This document shows, one piece after another, positions 33,826-42,557 of a DNA stretch of 64,000 nt. The stretch is taken from the NCBI GenBank assembly GCA_964416595.1, contig CAYQES010000005.1, positions 69,789 through 133,788 on the forward strand, written 5' to 3'. Made by a program: the position numbers and the translations under genes. Below the pieces are notes generated by a model, which worked only from the letters and a program-made list of their open reading frames with translations, was not told the origin of the DNA and made no database searches. Numbering within the stretch: position 1 is the first letter of the stretch; each line of letters opens with the position of its first letter. The stretch comes from JAKFYM01 sp964416595 (GTDB taxonomy: Bacteria > Bdellovibrionota > UBA1018 > CAIPTA01).

Positions 33826-35628
33826 ATGAACCCTGTAAAAACTTACCAAGAATGGCGTGAAAACTACCGCGTCTTCCGTTTTTATTTCCGCAAATACCGA
33901 AAGTTCTATCTTTACGGCATTCTCTCTTTGGTAGTGGTGGACGGGCTGGAAGTACTGCCACCGCTACTCTTAAAAGCCGCCGTGGATGGAGTGACGGAAA
34001 AACCTTATGGCCCCGAATTGCAGCTACTATTAGTAAAAGTGGTGGTGGCGTATATGGCCATTGCTCTGGTGCAAGCGTGGATGCGCTATTTGTGGCGCAA
34101 ATTCATCGTGCGCACTTCTATGTATGCTTCCCATGATATGCGCCACGATCTGTTTGTGCATTTGAGTTCTATGTCTCCTGGTTTTTTTCAGAAAAAACGG
34201 GTGGGCGATTTGGTGAGTCTGGCTACCAACGATATCGAAGCCGTACGCTTTTCCTTGGGGCCAGGCGCGCTCCTGATTTTTGATTCGCTTTTTTATTTCT
34301 TAGCGATTCCACCAATCATGTTTTGGATTTCACCGGAACTCACGCTCTTGGCTTTCCTTCCTCTATTCATTGTTCCTTTTTTTGTGCGCAGAATGGAAGG
34401 CTTAATCCAACAGCGGTTTCGAGAAGTGCAAGATCGTTTTTCTGATCTCGCCTCCCGCTGCCAAGAAGCTTTGGGCGGTGTGCGGATTGTAAAAGGCTCA
34501 GCCCTTGAACCCTTTAAAGAAAGGGAATTTGCGGCCCTTGGAATCGGTTACCAAGAGGCGAGCCTACGCTCAGCCCGCACCCAAGCCACTTTGACCACCG
34601 GCCTAGAAACAACTCTTTCTCTTTCTACTACTCTCCTTTTTCTTGTGGGAGGCATGTTTGTGATCGGGGAAAAAATTTCCCTCGGTGTATTTGTGGCTTT
34701 CCAGCGCTATATCGGAAAAATGGCCTGGCCCATGGAAAGCTTGGGGTTGGCAGCAAATATTTTCCAACGGAGCTTGGCTTCGCAAAAACGGGTGGATGAA
34801 GTGATGCTTCGTGAAGCGGGCGTGCTAGATCCCAAAACCAATCGTAAGCTCGAAAAAAATGTGCCCTCGATTGTGGTAAAAAATCTTAGCTTCACTTATC
34901 CCGGCGCACCTCGCCCAGCCTTAGAAAATATTTCTTTTGAACTGCCCGCGGGTAAACGGGTGGGAATCGCGGGCGGTGTGGGTTCAGGAAAATCCACCCT
35001 CCTTTCTTGTTTGGCCCGCTTACAGCCCATTCCCGCCGGCACCATTTCTTTTAATGGCATGGACGCCACGGAAATCCCTTTCACAGAAATTCGTCGTCGC
35101 TTGGCATTTGTTCCCCAGGAATCCTTCCTTTTTTCTCGCAGCATTGCCGATAATATTCTCTATGGTAGCGAAGATTTTTTAGAAACAGATCTGCATAAGC
35201 GTGAACAAGTGGCCGTTTCAGCCGCCTCTCTTGCCGCTGTGGACGACGATATCCAAAGGCTCCCGAAAAAATATGCCAGCGTATTGGGAGAAAGAGGATC
35301 CAATCTCTCCGGCGGCCAACGCCAACGGCTCACCATAGCCCGAGCTATTGCTCGCGCTCCCCAGGTAATGCTACTCGACGATTGCTTAAGCGCCGTGGAT
35401 AGCGAGACAGAAAAAAAACTGCTGCACGGTTTGTGGAAGGCTTCGGAAGGCATCAGCTTGCTCGTGGCCTCACACCGCACTTCCTCTCTACTACAAATGG
35501 ACTGGGTGATTTTATTAGAGCAAGGAAAAATCGTGGCCCAAGGCAAGCCTGAAGTACTCCGCAACCACCAAACCATGGTGGAGCTCACCCGGCAAGAACG
35601 CCTGAAAAATATGGATCTGCTGCAATGA
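33826..35628 (+). CDS. ABC exporter half-subunit with degenerate Walker B (partner of next gene)
   Basis: 600 residues: six-helix type I exporter membrane domain (about 20-330) and a nucleotide-binding domain. Walker A is GGVGSGKSTLL near 382, the signature LSGGQRQRL near 494 is canonical, but Walker B ends LLDD (VMLLDDCLSAVD, about 515), with Asp where the catalytic Glu is expected. The H-loop His is kept (VASHRTS). Overlaps the next half-transporter by 4 bases. The pair resembles heterodimeric exporters of the MdlAB/LmrCD/TM287-288 kind; the cargo is unknown (lipid, drug or peptide). Confidence 0.9.
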   Translation: MNPVKTYQEWRENYRVFRFYFRKYRKFYLYGILSLVVVDGLEVLPPLLLKAAVDGVTEKPYGPELQLLLVKVVVAYMAIALVQAWMRYLWRKFIVRTSMYASHDMRHDLFVHLSSMSPGFFQKKRVGDLVSLATNDIEAVRFSLGPGALLIFDSLFYFLAIPPIMFWISPELTLLAFLPLFIVPFFVRRMEGLIQQRFREVQDRFSDLASRCQEALGGVRIVKGSALEPFKEREFAALGIGYQEASLRSARTQATLTTGLETTLSLSTTLLFLVGGMFVIGEKISLGVFVAFQRYIGKMAWPMESLGLAANIFQRSLASQKRVDEVMLREAGVLDPKTNRKLEKNVPSIVVKNLSFTYPGAPRPALENISFELPAGKRVGIAGGVGSGKSTLLSCLARLQPIPAGTISFNGMDATEIPFTEIRRRLAFVPQESFLFSRSIADNILYGSEDFLETDLHKREQVAVSAASLAAVDDDIQRLPKKYASVLGERGSNLSGGQRQRLTIARAIARAPQVMLLDDCLSAVDSETEKKLLHGLWKASEGISLLVASHRTSSLLQMDWVILLEQGKIVAQGKPEVLRNHQTMVELTRQERLKNMDLLQ

Positions 35629-37439
35629 CCCCCACAGAGCACGGTGAACATAGCCATATCGACGAGATTAGCGGTAAAACTTTTGATGAAAAAGTTGCCC
35701 GCAGGCTCTTGCCTTATTTACGGCCGCACACCGGGCCTGTTTTCTTAGCCGTGATTCTTGTGCTGATCTCTGCGGGCGTTTCTCTCTATACCCCAAAACT
35801 CTTGGGGCAAATTGTAGATAAAGCGCTAATTCCCCGCAATTCCACGCTGCTCTACCAATTGGTGATTCTCTACGGATCCCTCGAAATCCTGCGGTTGTTC
35901 GCTGTGTATTTGCAAAGCTTCGGTTTGCAAAAAGTAGGGCAAAAAGTGATGCAAGCCATTCGCACAGATCTCTTTTCCCGCCTCTTACGAATGCCTGTGA
36001 AATTTTTTGATAGCAATCCCACGGGCCGCCTCGTAACCCGCGTAACTAACGACACAATGAACCTCTCGGAACTTTTCAGTGCCGGTTTTGTGATGCTGTT
36101 GAGCGATATTTTACTCATCGTAGGCGTGATCGCCGCCATGTTGATGCTGCACTTTAAGCTTGGCTTATTAGTGATTTCCGTTTTCCCTCTCATGATTTTC
36201 ACGATGATTTATTTTTCTAATAAACTGCGTATTGCTTTTCGCCTTTCTCGAGAAGTGCTTTCCAAATTAAATGGTTTTTTTGCGGAAAGAATGGCCGGAA
36301 TGCCGATCGTGCAGCTCATGGAACGGGAGCAGTTTGAACGTGAGAGTTACCACGCCCTTTCCTTGGAATATCGCAATCGGCAATTTAAGAGCGTATTTTT
36401 GTATTCGCTTTTTCATCCGGCCATCACTCTACTGGGTGGATTATCTGTGGCCATCGCCCTTTGGTATGGTCCGAATTTTATTCACCAGGGTGAAATCGCA
36501 CTCGGAACTTTTGTTTCTTTCTTGGCGTATGCCCAAGTGCTTTACCAACCCGTGCGAAACATCACGGACCGCTACAACATTTTCCTGGCAGCCATGGCCA
36601 GCGCTGAACGAATTTTTTCTCTACTCGATATGCCCCAAGAGGAAGGTTTGGATTTTTCCAGCGATGAACGCACTGGCCATGAAGAGGGTTTAGGAAATTT
36701 AGTTTTCGAAAATGTTTCTTTCTCTTATCCCGTGGCGGATGAACCGAATCGGCCACCAGCTCTAGCAAATGTAAGCTTCCAAGTGCGCGAAAATGAAAGC
36801 GTGGCCATTGTGGGCCATACAGGTGCTGGCAAAACCACAATCACATCCCTCCTCTTTCGGTTCTATGAACCCAATGCTGGAAAAATTTATCTAGGCAATA
36901 GAGAACTACGTTCGATTCCGAAAAAAGAATTGCGGGAGCGCGTGGGATTTGTGCAGCAGGAGGTATTTCTTTTCTCGGGCTCGTTAAGGGAAAACTTGGC
37001 ACTGCTGCGCCGAGGATTAAATGACGAAGAAATCCTAGCCGGCTGCCGCCACACGGGTTTTCATCGGGTGTTGGAGCGCTTACCGCAAGGCTTAGACACA
37101 GAACTGGATGAACGGGGCTCTAATCTCAGCATGGGCGAGCGCCAAATCCTGGCTTTTACTCGCGTGTTTTTACAGCGGCCTGACATCCTCGTGCTCGATG
37201 AAGCCACTTCCAGTGTGGACCGAGAATCAGAAATCCTCTTGCACAATGCGGCCCGGGAACTCATGCGCGGACGCACTTCTTTAGTGATCGCTCACCGGCT
37301 CGAAACCGTGCGCCACGCCGATCGCATTCTCGTGTTTGAGCGAGGGCGGTTGGTGGAAACGGGTAACCATGAAAGTTTAGTTCTACAAAACGGCGCCTAT
37401 GCTCATTTCGTGCGTATGCAGGAAGCCAACGCCACCTAA
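35625..37439 (+). CDS. ABC exporter half-subunit with canonical Walker B (partner of previous gene)
   Basis: 604 residues: membrane domain with six helices (about 40-330) and an NBD. Walker A GHTGAGKTTI (about 394), signature LSMGERQIL (about 500) departs from LSGGQ, while Walker B LVLDEATSSVD (about 522) keeps the catalytic Glu. The H-loop is IAHRLETV. Together with the preceding subunit this gives one full and one degenerate ATP site. The ATG overlaps the preceding stop by 4 bases, so the two should be made in equal amounts. Confidence 0.92.
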   Translation: MTPTEHGEHSHIDEISGKTFDEKVARRLLPYLRPHTGPVFLAVILVLISAGVSLYTPKLLGQIVDKALIPRNSTLLYQLVILYGSLEILRLFAVYLQSFGLQKVGQKVMQAIRTDLFSRLLRMPVKFFDSNPTGRLVTRVTNDTMNLSELFSAGFVMLLSDILLIVGVIAAMLMLHFKLGLLVISVFPLMIFTMIYFSNKLRIAFRLSREVLSKLNGFFAERMAGMPIVQLMEREQFERESYHALSLEYRNRQFKSVFLYSLFHPAITLLGGLSVAIALWYGPNFIHQGEIALGTFVSFLAYAQVLYQPVRNITDRYNIFLAAMASAERIFSLLDMPQEEGLDFSSDERTGHEEGLGNLVFENVSFSYPVADEPNRPPALANVSFQVRENESVAIVGHTGAGKTTITSLLFRFYEPNAGKIYLGNRELRSIPKKELRERVGFVQQEVFLFSGSLRENLALLRRGLNDEEILAGCRHTGFHRVLERLPQGLDTELDERGSNLSMGERQILAFTRVFLQRPDILVLDEATSSVDRESEILLHNAARELMRGRTSLVIAHRLETVRHADRILVFERGRLVETGNHESLVLQNGAYAHFVRMQEANAT

Positions 37440-37524
37440 AAACCACAGCCCCTCTCCCGCCATGCACCTAACCATTTAATTTAGTGGATGAATGACACGC
37501 TGTAACTGGCGTGAAGATATACGC

Positions 37525-38589
37525 TTATCCTTCGCGGTAACTTATAACCGGCACCCACAACACATCCTCGATCTGCTCCGCACCCGTGAGCAGCATCACC
37601 AAACGATCCACTCCGAGAGCAATGCCTGCGCTCTCGGGCATGCCTTCCTTCAAGGCAGCGAGAAAATCCTCGTCGATCGGATAGCGCTCGCCGTAGAGTT
37701 TTTCTTTTTTGTCCATATCCGCTTCGAACCGGCGGCGTTGCACTTCAGGATCCGTGAGCTCCCCAAAGGCATTGGCCAGCTCCAAGCCACAAACATATAA
37801 TTCAAAGCGCTCGGCTAGATGCTCGGCTCCGGGCTTAGGCCGGGAAAGGGCCGCGAGGGAAATAGGATAGTCATAAAGAATCGTGGGGCGACCAAAACCC
37901 AAATGGGGTTCAATTTTCTCGAGGGACACACGGAAGAATAAATCCTCCCAGCTATCGTCGCTGGCGGTGTGGATGCCGAGCCGTTGGCACTCTTCTTTTA
38001 GTTTAGTGGGAGAAGGATGTAGCGGATTATCGATGGTGGCCAGGAGATCGATCTTCGCGTACTTAACAAACGCATCCTGCACGTTAAGTCGCTCGAACGG
38101 CTGGAAAGGATCGGCTGTTTCACCCTTCCAGGTAAGCCTCGTGGCCTTTACCGCCCTCGCACACGCTCCCAGGAGATTTTCGCAGTCCTTCATGATTTCC
38201 GTGTAACTCGCACCCGCCCGATACCACTCCAACATACAGAATTCCGGGTGGTGAGTGTGGGATCGCTCCCGGTTCCGGTACACTTGGGCCAATTGAAAGA
38301 TCCGCTCCATACCCCCTACCAGGAGCTTCTTCATGGCAAATTCCGGGGACGTGTGGAGGTAAAGCTTTAAGTGCCTACCCCCCACCGGATCGATTAAGTT
38401 GGTTGCAAACGCTTGCAGGTGGGGCTCTAAACCCGGGGAAATTTGCAGAGCGGGAGTTTGCACTTCATTAAAATCTTCTGTGTAAAAATAAGACCTTAGG
38501 GCCCGTAAGGCCAGGTCGCGCTGCTCGAGAAACGCCCGCTTCTTCGCCAAGCTTTGTTTACGGGATAGTTGACCTTTGCAATTTTCCAT
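37525..38589 (-). CDS. epmA: EF-P lysine lysyltransferase EpmA (GenX/PoxA), class II LysRS-like
   Basis: 354 residues with no N-terminal anticodon-binding domain, as in EpmA (E. coli 325 residues). Motif 2 region RNRERSHTHHPEFCMLEWYRAG spans about 100-120; motif 3 is GIALGVDRLVMLL near the C terminus. It attaches (R)-beta-lysine to elongation factor P. Neither efp nor epmB is in the window. It converges on the ABC pair; the 85-base gap between them has no clear terminator. Confidence 0.92.
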   Translation of the reverse strand: MENCKGQLSRKQSLAKKRAFLEQRDLALRALRSYFYTEDFNEVQTPALQISPGLEPHLQAFATNLIDPVGGRHLKLYLHTSPEFAMKKLLVGGMERIFQLAQVYRNRERSHTHHPEFCMLEWYRAGASYTEIMKDCENLLGACARAVKATRLTWKGETADPFQPFERLNVQDAFVKYAKIDLLATIDNPLHPSPTKLKEECQRLGIHTASDDSWEDLFFRVSLEKIEPHLGFGRPTILYDYPISLAALSRPKPGAEHLAERFELYVCGLELANAFGELTDPEVQRRRFEADMDKKEKLYGERYPIDEDFLAALKEGMPESAGIALGVDRLVMLLTGAEQIEDVLWVPVISYREG

Positions 38590-38670
38590 TCCATGACCTA
38601 TAACACTGCCTCTTGCACCAAAGAAGAGTCCCGTGGGATAATGAAGGAGGCTTGAAGGTAGGTTATGTTT

Positions 38671-38937
38671 ATGCGTTGCGAAAGAAAAATTTTAGGATTC
38701 ATGCTGGTAGGATTGCTCAGTATCTCTGCCCAGGCCAGCGTTAGCGTTCAGACAGAAAGCGACGAAAGCCTAGCCGTACAAATAGCCCGCAGAGTGGCCG
38801 CCATGGAAAATAGCAAAGATTTACCTTCCCGGGCCGTATGGCTCACTAGCCGAGTAGCCAAAAACTCTAAGGCCTTAGCCCTACAAGCCAGCAAAGAGCA
38901 AAGCCGCAAAAAGCCCGCTAAAAAGTCCAAATTCTAA
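38671..38937 (+). CDS. Small secreted protein, unknown
   Basis: 88 residues from the ATG at 38671, with AAGGTAGG eight bases upstream (an ATG at 38665 is too close to it). Signal peptide about 1-23 (GFMLVGLLSISAQAS). The mature part is short, helical and ends in a Lys/Ser-rich basic tail (EQSRKKPAKKSKF). No family recognised. It is divergent from epmA and followed by a strong palindrome. Confidence 0.6.
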   Translation: MRCERKILGFMLVGLLSISAQASVSVQTESDESLAVQIARRVAAMENSKDLPSRAVWLTSRVAKNSKALALQASKEQSRKKPAKKSKF

Positions 38938-38951
38938 GCATTTAATACGCC

Positions 38952-38975
38952 GCAACGTGGGGTGCCCCACGTTGC
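38952..38975. repeat. Perfect 11-base palindrome in the gap after the small secreted gene
   Basis: GCAACGTGGGG (38952-38962), TG, CCCCACGTTGC (38965-38975). A weaker outer extension pairs TTTAAT at 38941 with ATTAAG near 38981. There is no T-run on either strand, so a simple terminator is unlikely unless Rho-assisted. It resembles the palindromes at 56.4 kb in style (ACGC base, tiny loop), but not in sequence. Confidence 0.7.
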
Positions 38976-39074
38976 TCAGCATTAAGTTGCTGATATTACT
39001 ACACATTTAATTTACCCCCTTTTTTTCCTTATTTTATACTAAAAAAGTCAACTATTTAGACCGAAAAGCCATGT

Positions 39075-40145
39075 ATGAAATGGTTTTGGGTCTTTTTTTT
39101 ACTCTCTCTGCCCGCAGAAGCGGCTCTCCTACAGGAGGCTTTCACGGCCCAAATCACCATCCAGCAACTGGAAGGGAAACTAAAAATCCTCTCGGCCCGC
39201 ACGGACCTCACCCCCGAAGCACAAAAAAGAGAACAGCGAAAGCTCTCCGCAGATCTCACCGCCGCTCGCATTGCCCTCAACGATATTCTAGCGGCTTCCG
39301 CCGAAGACCCTTGGGAACAAACAATCCTCCAACGAATCGCCGCGAAAAAACCCGCCACAAACTCTTTGGATCCCGAAGCCTTAAAATTTCTCGAAACCAA
39401 TCTTCCCGCCGGCAAATTACTCTCGGTGCTCGAATGGAATTTGATCCAAATATGGTTTGGCCGCACTACCCAGGAAGCGTATTTACGCCAGGCCTTCTCC
39501 ATGGAAGAAGCGCCCACGGAACCGAAACTCGCTCTCCTCGAGAACGCAAAAATCATTTGGGTTCTAAACCCCTATCGTAAAATCTTACCCTCCAGTGATT
39601 CTCCCGAGGCCAAGGATGTGGCGGCCCTCAATAGCAAAATCGAAACTTTAGAAATTAGCGGCTTCCCTGAATTAGACGCCCAAGCCCAAGAACTACGCTT
39701 ATTTTTACGTAAATTTAATAATGCACCCTTAGTGCTTGTGAGTAGTGGCGAGGCCAGTGCCATGGTGAATAAGATGCTGGATCTTTACCCGGCCTTAAGA
39801 ACCGAAAGCAATGTACAACTCTGGCTGAATCTTAATGGCCGCCTCTTTGGCCAAACACCGCCCAAACCCACAGGGCGAAAACTCGCCTCGATTAGCTCAG
39901 CAAGCCCGGCCTCCGCAGCCGACACTTTCGAAGCCCAAACCCTCGCGGGCCTAAAACAATTACGACTCGAAACATTTGAACGCCCCACGCCCCTGGGCAA
40001 GGGTTTTCCGATCATTAATGTGGTGGCGTGGGAAAAAAATAAAAGGCCCACTGAGAATTTAAGAGAATCCCTAATCGCGGAAGGCACCACCTGGGTGGTG
40101 CAAAAGGGGCCGGTGCTGCCTTATGTGAAGGTGTTGTTGAAGTAG
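39075..40145 (+). CDS. Secreted protein of unknown function
   Basis: 356 residues with a signal peptide (about 1-16, ending AEA). The N-terminal half is helical (QITIQQLEGKLKILSARTDL; then EAQKREQRKLSADLTAAR), and the rest contains alternating helical and extended segments such as PLVLVSSGEASAMVNKMLDL and LRTESNVQLWLNLNGRLFGQ. I recognise no catalytic motif or family. No clear RBS precedes the ATG. It is the first of several envelope orphans in 38.7-45.2 kb. Confidence 0.6.
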   Translation: MKWFWVFFLLSLPAEAALLQEAFTAQITIQQLEGKLKILSARTDLTPEAQKREQRKLSADLTAARIALNDILAASAEDPWEQTILQRIAAKKPATNSLDPEALKFLETNLPAGKLLSVLEWNLIQIWFGRTTQEAYLRQAFSMEEAPTEPKLALLENAKIIWVLNPYRKILPSSDSPEAKDVAALNSKIETLEISGFPELDAQAQELRLFLRKFNNAPLVLVSSGEASAMVNKMLDLYPALRTESNVQLWLNLNGRLFGQTPPKPTGRKLASISSASPASAADTFEAQTLAGLKQLRLETFERPTPLGKGFPIINVVAWEKNKRPTENLRESLIAEGTTWVVQKGPVLPYVKVLLK

Positions 40146-40170
40146 TTAGTATTTTGAAGCAATAAAAAAA

Positions 40171-40194
40171 CCGGCTGATTATTCATCAAGCCGG
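40171..40194 (-). terminator. Rho-independent terminator of the secreted-protein gene at 40219-40722
   Basis: Arms CCGGCT (40171-40176) and AGCCGG (40189-40194), extended by one G:C mismatch region; on the minus strand the stem is followed by TTTTTTTATT. It lies about 25 bases past the stop of the minus-strand gene. Confidence 0.8.
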
Positions 40195-40218
40195 CACATT
40201 CATCATGAAATAATTCCG

Positions 40219-40722
40219 TTACGTTCCGGTAGTAGCACCAGATTTATCTTCGGATTTTTTATCCTGATATTTGATGTCGTAACGCTTAAGTTTTTTAGTC
40301 TTAACTTCCGCTGAAAGCGCTGATTCCAGTAATTTTTTTGTAATCCTTGCGGGGTTATTATAGCCATTTCGATTGCAAGAAAACTTGACCACCTGATTCT
40401 TTTTTTCATCTAGTAAAATCATAGAAGTTGGCGACGACTCGTCGGGCCATAGCTTGATTATTAATTCGCGATTCTTGCGTAGAAAAGCATCGCTCTCCGC
40501 CGGCACACTAAACGCGATTAGTTCGCAATCATATTTCGCATTTTGAACATCAACAGAAAAAAACTTCGCTATATCTTTTCCTCCGGTTAAATCGGTATTT
40601 TTACCTACAAAGATTTCCTCTTTAAACTTAATGGTTTCGTTATTATAAATGGGACCAGCGTCGTCGGCTGCCAGAGCGCTTCCTGTAAGCACAAGCAATA
40701 AAAATAAAAATAAATGCTTCAT
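40219..40722 (-). CDS. Small secreted protein, unknown
   Basis: 167 residues. The ATG at 40722 has GGAGG seven bases upstream and gives a signal peptide (about 1-19, LTGSALA); a longer open frame to 41055 overlaps the nucleotidyltransferase gene and is spurious. The mature protein has two Cys (YDCELIAF and KFSCNRNG) that could pair, and a basic C-terminal tail. Its AT-rich composition differs from its neighbours. Function unknown. Confidence 0.65.
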   Translation of the reverse strand: MKHLFLFLLLVLTGSALAADDAGPIYNNETIKFKEEIFVGKNTDLTGGKDIAKFFSVDVQNAKYDCELIAFSVPAESDAFLRKNRELIIKLWPDESSPTSMILLDEKKNQVVKFSCNRNGYNNPARITKKLLESALSAEVKTKKLKRYDIKYQDKKSEDKSGATTGT

Positions 40723-40828
40723 AAACAATCCTCCAAATGAATTAAAATTATCACCATCGGCCAGAGAACAATCAACCCGAACCTTGGTAATTAAAATATT
40801 TTGTTTAAAAATAACACACGGAAGCGAC

Positions 40829-41542
40829 TTAAGGCCTCTTGTTTCCCCGCAAAAATTCTTCCGCCGCCCGTAAATCCTCAGGCGTGCCGAGATCCAAATA
40901 ATAATCCTTGTATAAAAATGCTCCGAGTTTTCCCGCTTCCGCCAACGGCTGCCACACTTTTTCCACCACAGAGAATGCCGCTTGCGCGGGGAACCGCACT
41001 TCTTTTCCCACGAGATAAAATCCCGGAAAATGGAAAAGCCCCTCTCCCTTACCAAAGCCCTTCACCCTTTCCCCCTCCACCTGCAAACCCGTATATTTTT
41101 TCCCGGCCTCCGCATGCTCCATCGCCACCAAAGTGATCTCCACACCCTCACCCGCCAACCTCCGGTGCGTGGCCACCAATGCGCCAAGATCCGGCACGGC
41201 CAACACATCCGCATTGCACACAAGCGCCACATCATCTTTAGCAAACAACCAAGGAGCAGCCTTGGCCACCGCACCCCCGGAACCCAGGATCAAATCAGAC
41301 TCATCCTGCAGCACTAAAAACGGCTTTTTTCCCGCGCCATTCCAAGCCGCCACAAACTCCCGCATTTTTTCGGGCAAATAATGGATATTTATAATGGCTT
41401 CCTGCACGCCACCGCGGGCCAGATGCTCCAGCACATATTCCACCATGGGGCGGCCGAGAACAGGCACCAAGGGCTTTGGCAAAGTATTTGTGAGGGGTCG
41501 TAAACGAGTGCCGAGGCCCGCGGCCATCACCAAAGCGCGCAT
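40829..41542 (-). CDS. Sugar-phosphate nucleotidyltransferase, MurU-like
   Basis: 237 residues. The N terminus has the nucleotidyltransferase signature ALVMAAGLGTRLRPLTNTL followed by PKPLVPVLGRPMVEYVLEHL; later VCNADVLAVPD and DLGTPEDLRAAEEF. With the adjacent AmgK-like kinase gene, 7 bases away, this matches the P. putida AmgK/MurU pair that recycles N-acetylmuramic acid to UDP-MurNAc. The MurU assignment rests mostly on this pairing; a generic NDP-sugar pyrophosphorylase is possible. Confidence 0.82.
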   Translation of the reverse strand: MRALVMAAGLGTRLRPLTNTLPKPLVPVLGRPMVEYVLEHLARGGVQEAIINIHYLPEKMREFVAAWNGAGKKPFLVLQDESDLILGSGGAVAKAAPWLFAKDDVALVCNADVLAVPDLGALVATHRRLAGEGVEITLVAMEHAEAGKKYTGLQVEGERVKGFGKGEGLFHFPGFYLVGKEVRFPAQAAFSVVEKVWQPLAEAGKLGAFLYKDYYLDLGTPEDLRAAEEFLRGNKRP

Positions 41543-41549
41543 GCTTCTC

Positions 41550-42557
41550 CTAGAAGTAATAGTACTGGAACAAGAGCTTACGTAATTCTTTGTACTCAGG
41601 GAATTTTGCTAAATTCCGGCGGATATTTTCAAACGTATTACCCACAAAGCGGATGTACATGGCATCAGATCTTTTTCCATAAAAAGAAGTGAAGCTGCCG
41701 ATCGCTTTAAAGTTCCGCTGCACGCTCATGAGATCAAACATTTGTAAGAAATGTTTCGGCTCCTGGGGATCGGATTTTTTTACCAAAGAAAGATAGTAAT
41801 CCACGAGATCGTACACTTTCGTCTCCGCCAACTGATAGTACGAATCCCGCAAAATCGAAGCCAAATCATAGGCCCGTAGGCCCATGCGCGCATCCTGGAA
41901 ATCGATGCACACCATGCCGCCGCGTTCGGGGATCATGATGTTGCGGCTATGGTAATCCCGATGAGTAAATACGCGCGGCTCCGCGGCCAGACGGCGGCAA
42001 ATATCCGTAAAAGCTTCCCGAATGGCGGCGAATTCTTTGGCAGGAATCTGGCGTTTTAAATAACTGCCAAATAAATGTTCCAAAGTGAAATCCACTTCCC
42101 ACATGAGTTTTTCTTCGTCGAAAGCAAGGCCATACCCAGGCACCGGTTGTTTGCCGGCTGGCGCTTTGGTGAGGGTGTGAAAATCCGCCAGGAGCCGTAG
42201 CGACTCTTTAAATAATTCCGTCTCGCCCTCATCCTCCGCCAGCAAATGGAGCATGGTGCGATCACCCAGATCTTCTAACAAAATTGCGCCATGAGCCCCG
42301 TCCACCGCCCGTAGCGCCGGCACGGGCACACCACATTTTTCTAAATGGGCCCGCACTAAAAGAAAATTATAGTGAGCGGGATCAAAAGCTTCCGTGAGCA
42401 TCAACACATAAGAGTCATCTTTGTCTTGCACCCGATAGTAGGCGCGTAAAGATGCGTCCCCCGCTAATTTACGAATTCTTAGCGGGCCACTCTCAGAAAA
42501 ACTTTGCTGCAGGATAAGTGTGCGTGCCTCTCGCAATGTGGATTCACTGTTTTTCAC
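41550..42557 (-). CDS. Sugar kinase of the aminoglycoside phosphotransferase family, AmgK-like
   Basis: 335 residues from a GTG at 42557 that has AGGAG upstream and overlaps the M48 protease gene stop (GTGA); the longer frame to 42686 is rejected. Kinase features: LAGDASLRAYYRV, VFTHRDYHSRNIMI (catalytic HxDxxxxN) and CIDFQDARMGLRAYDLASIL (metal-binding D). AmgK phosphorylates MurNAc and GlcNAc at C1, making substrate for MurU. The genes for both enzymes are adjacent, and the M48 lipoprotease precedes them, so the run may serve peptidoglycan recycling. Confidence 0.82.
   Translation of the reverse strand: MKNSESTLREARTLILQQSFSESGPLRIRKLAGDASLRAYYRVQDKDDSYVLMLTEAFDPAHYNFLLVRAHLEKCGVPVPALRAVDGAHGAILLEDLGDRTMLHLLAEDEGETELFKESLRLLADFHTLTKAPAGKQPVPGYGLAFDEEKLMWEVDFTLEHLFGSYLKRQIPAKEFAAIREAFTDICRRLAAEPRVFTHRDYHSRNIMIPERGGMVCIDFQDARMGLRAYDLASILRDSYYQLAETKVYDLVDYYLSLVKKSDPQEPKHFLQMFDLMSVQRNFKAIGSFTSFYGKRSDAMYIRFVGNTFENIRRNLAKFPEYKELRKLLFQYYYF

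Noticed and set aside
40723..41055. N-terminal extension of the secreted protein at 40219
   Set aside because: It runs into the nucleotidyltransferase gene; the ATG at 40722 has GGAGG and a signal peptide.
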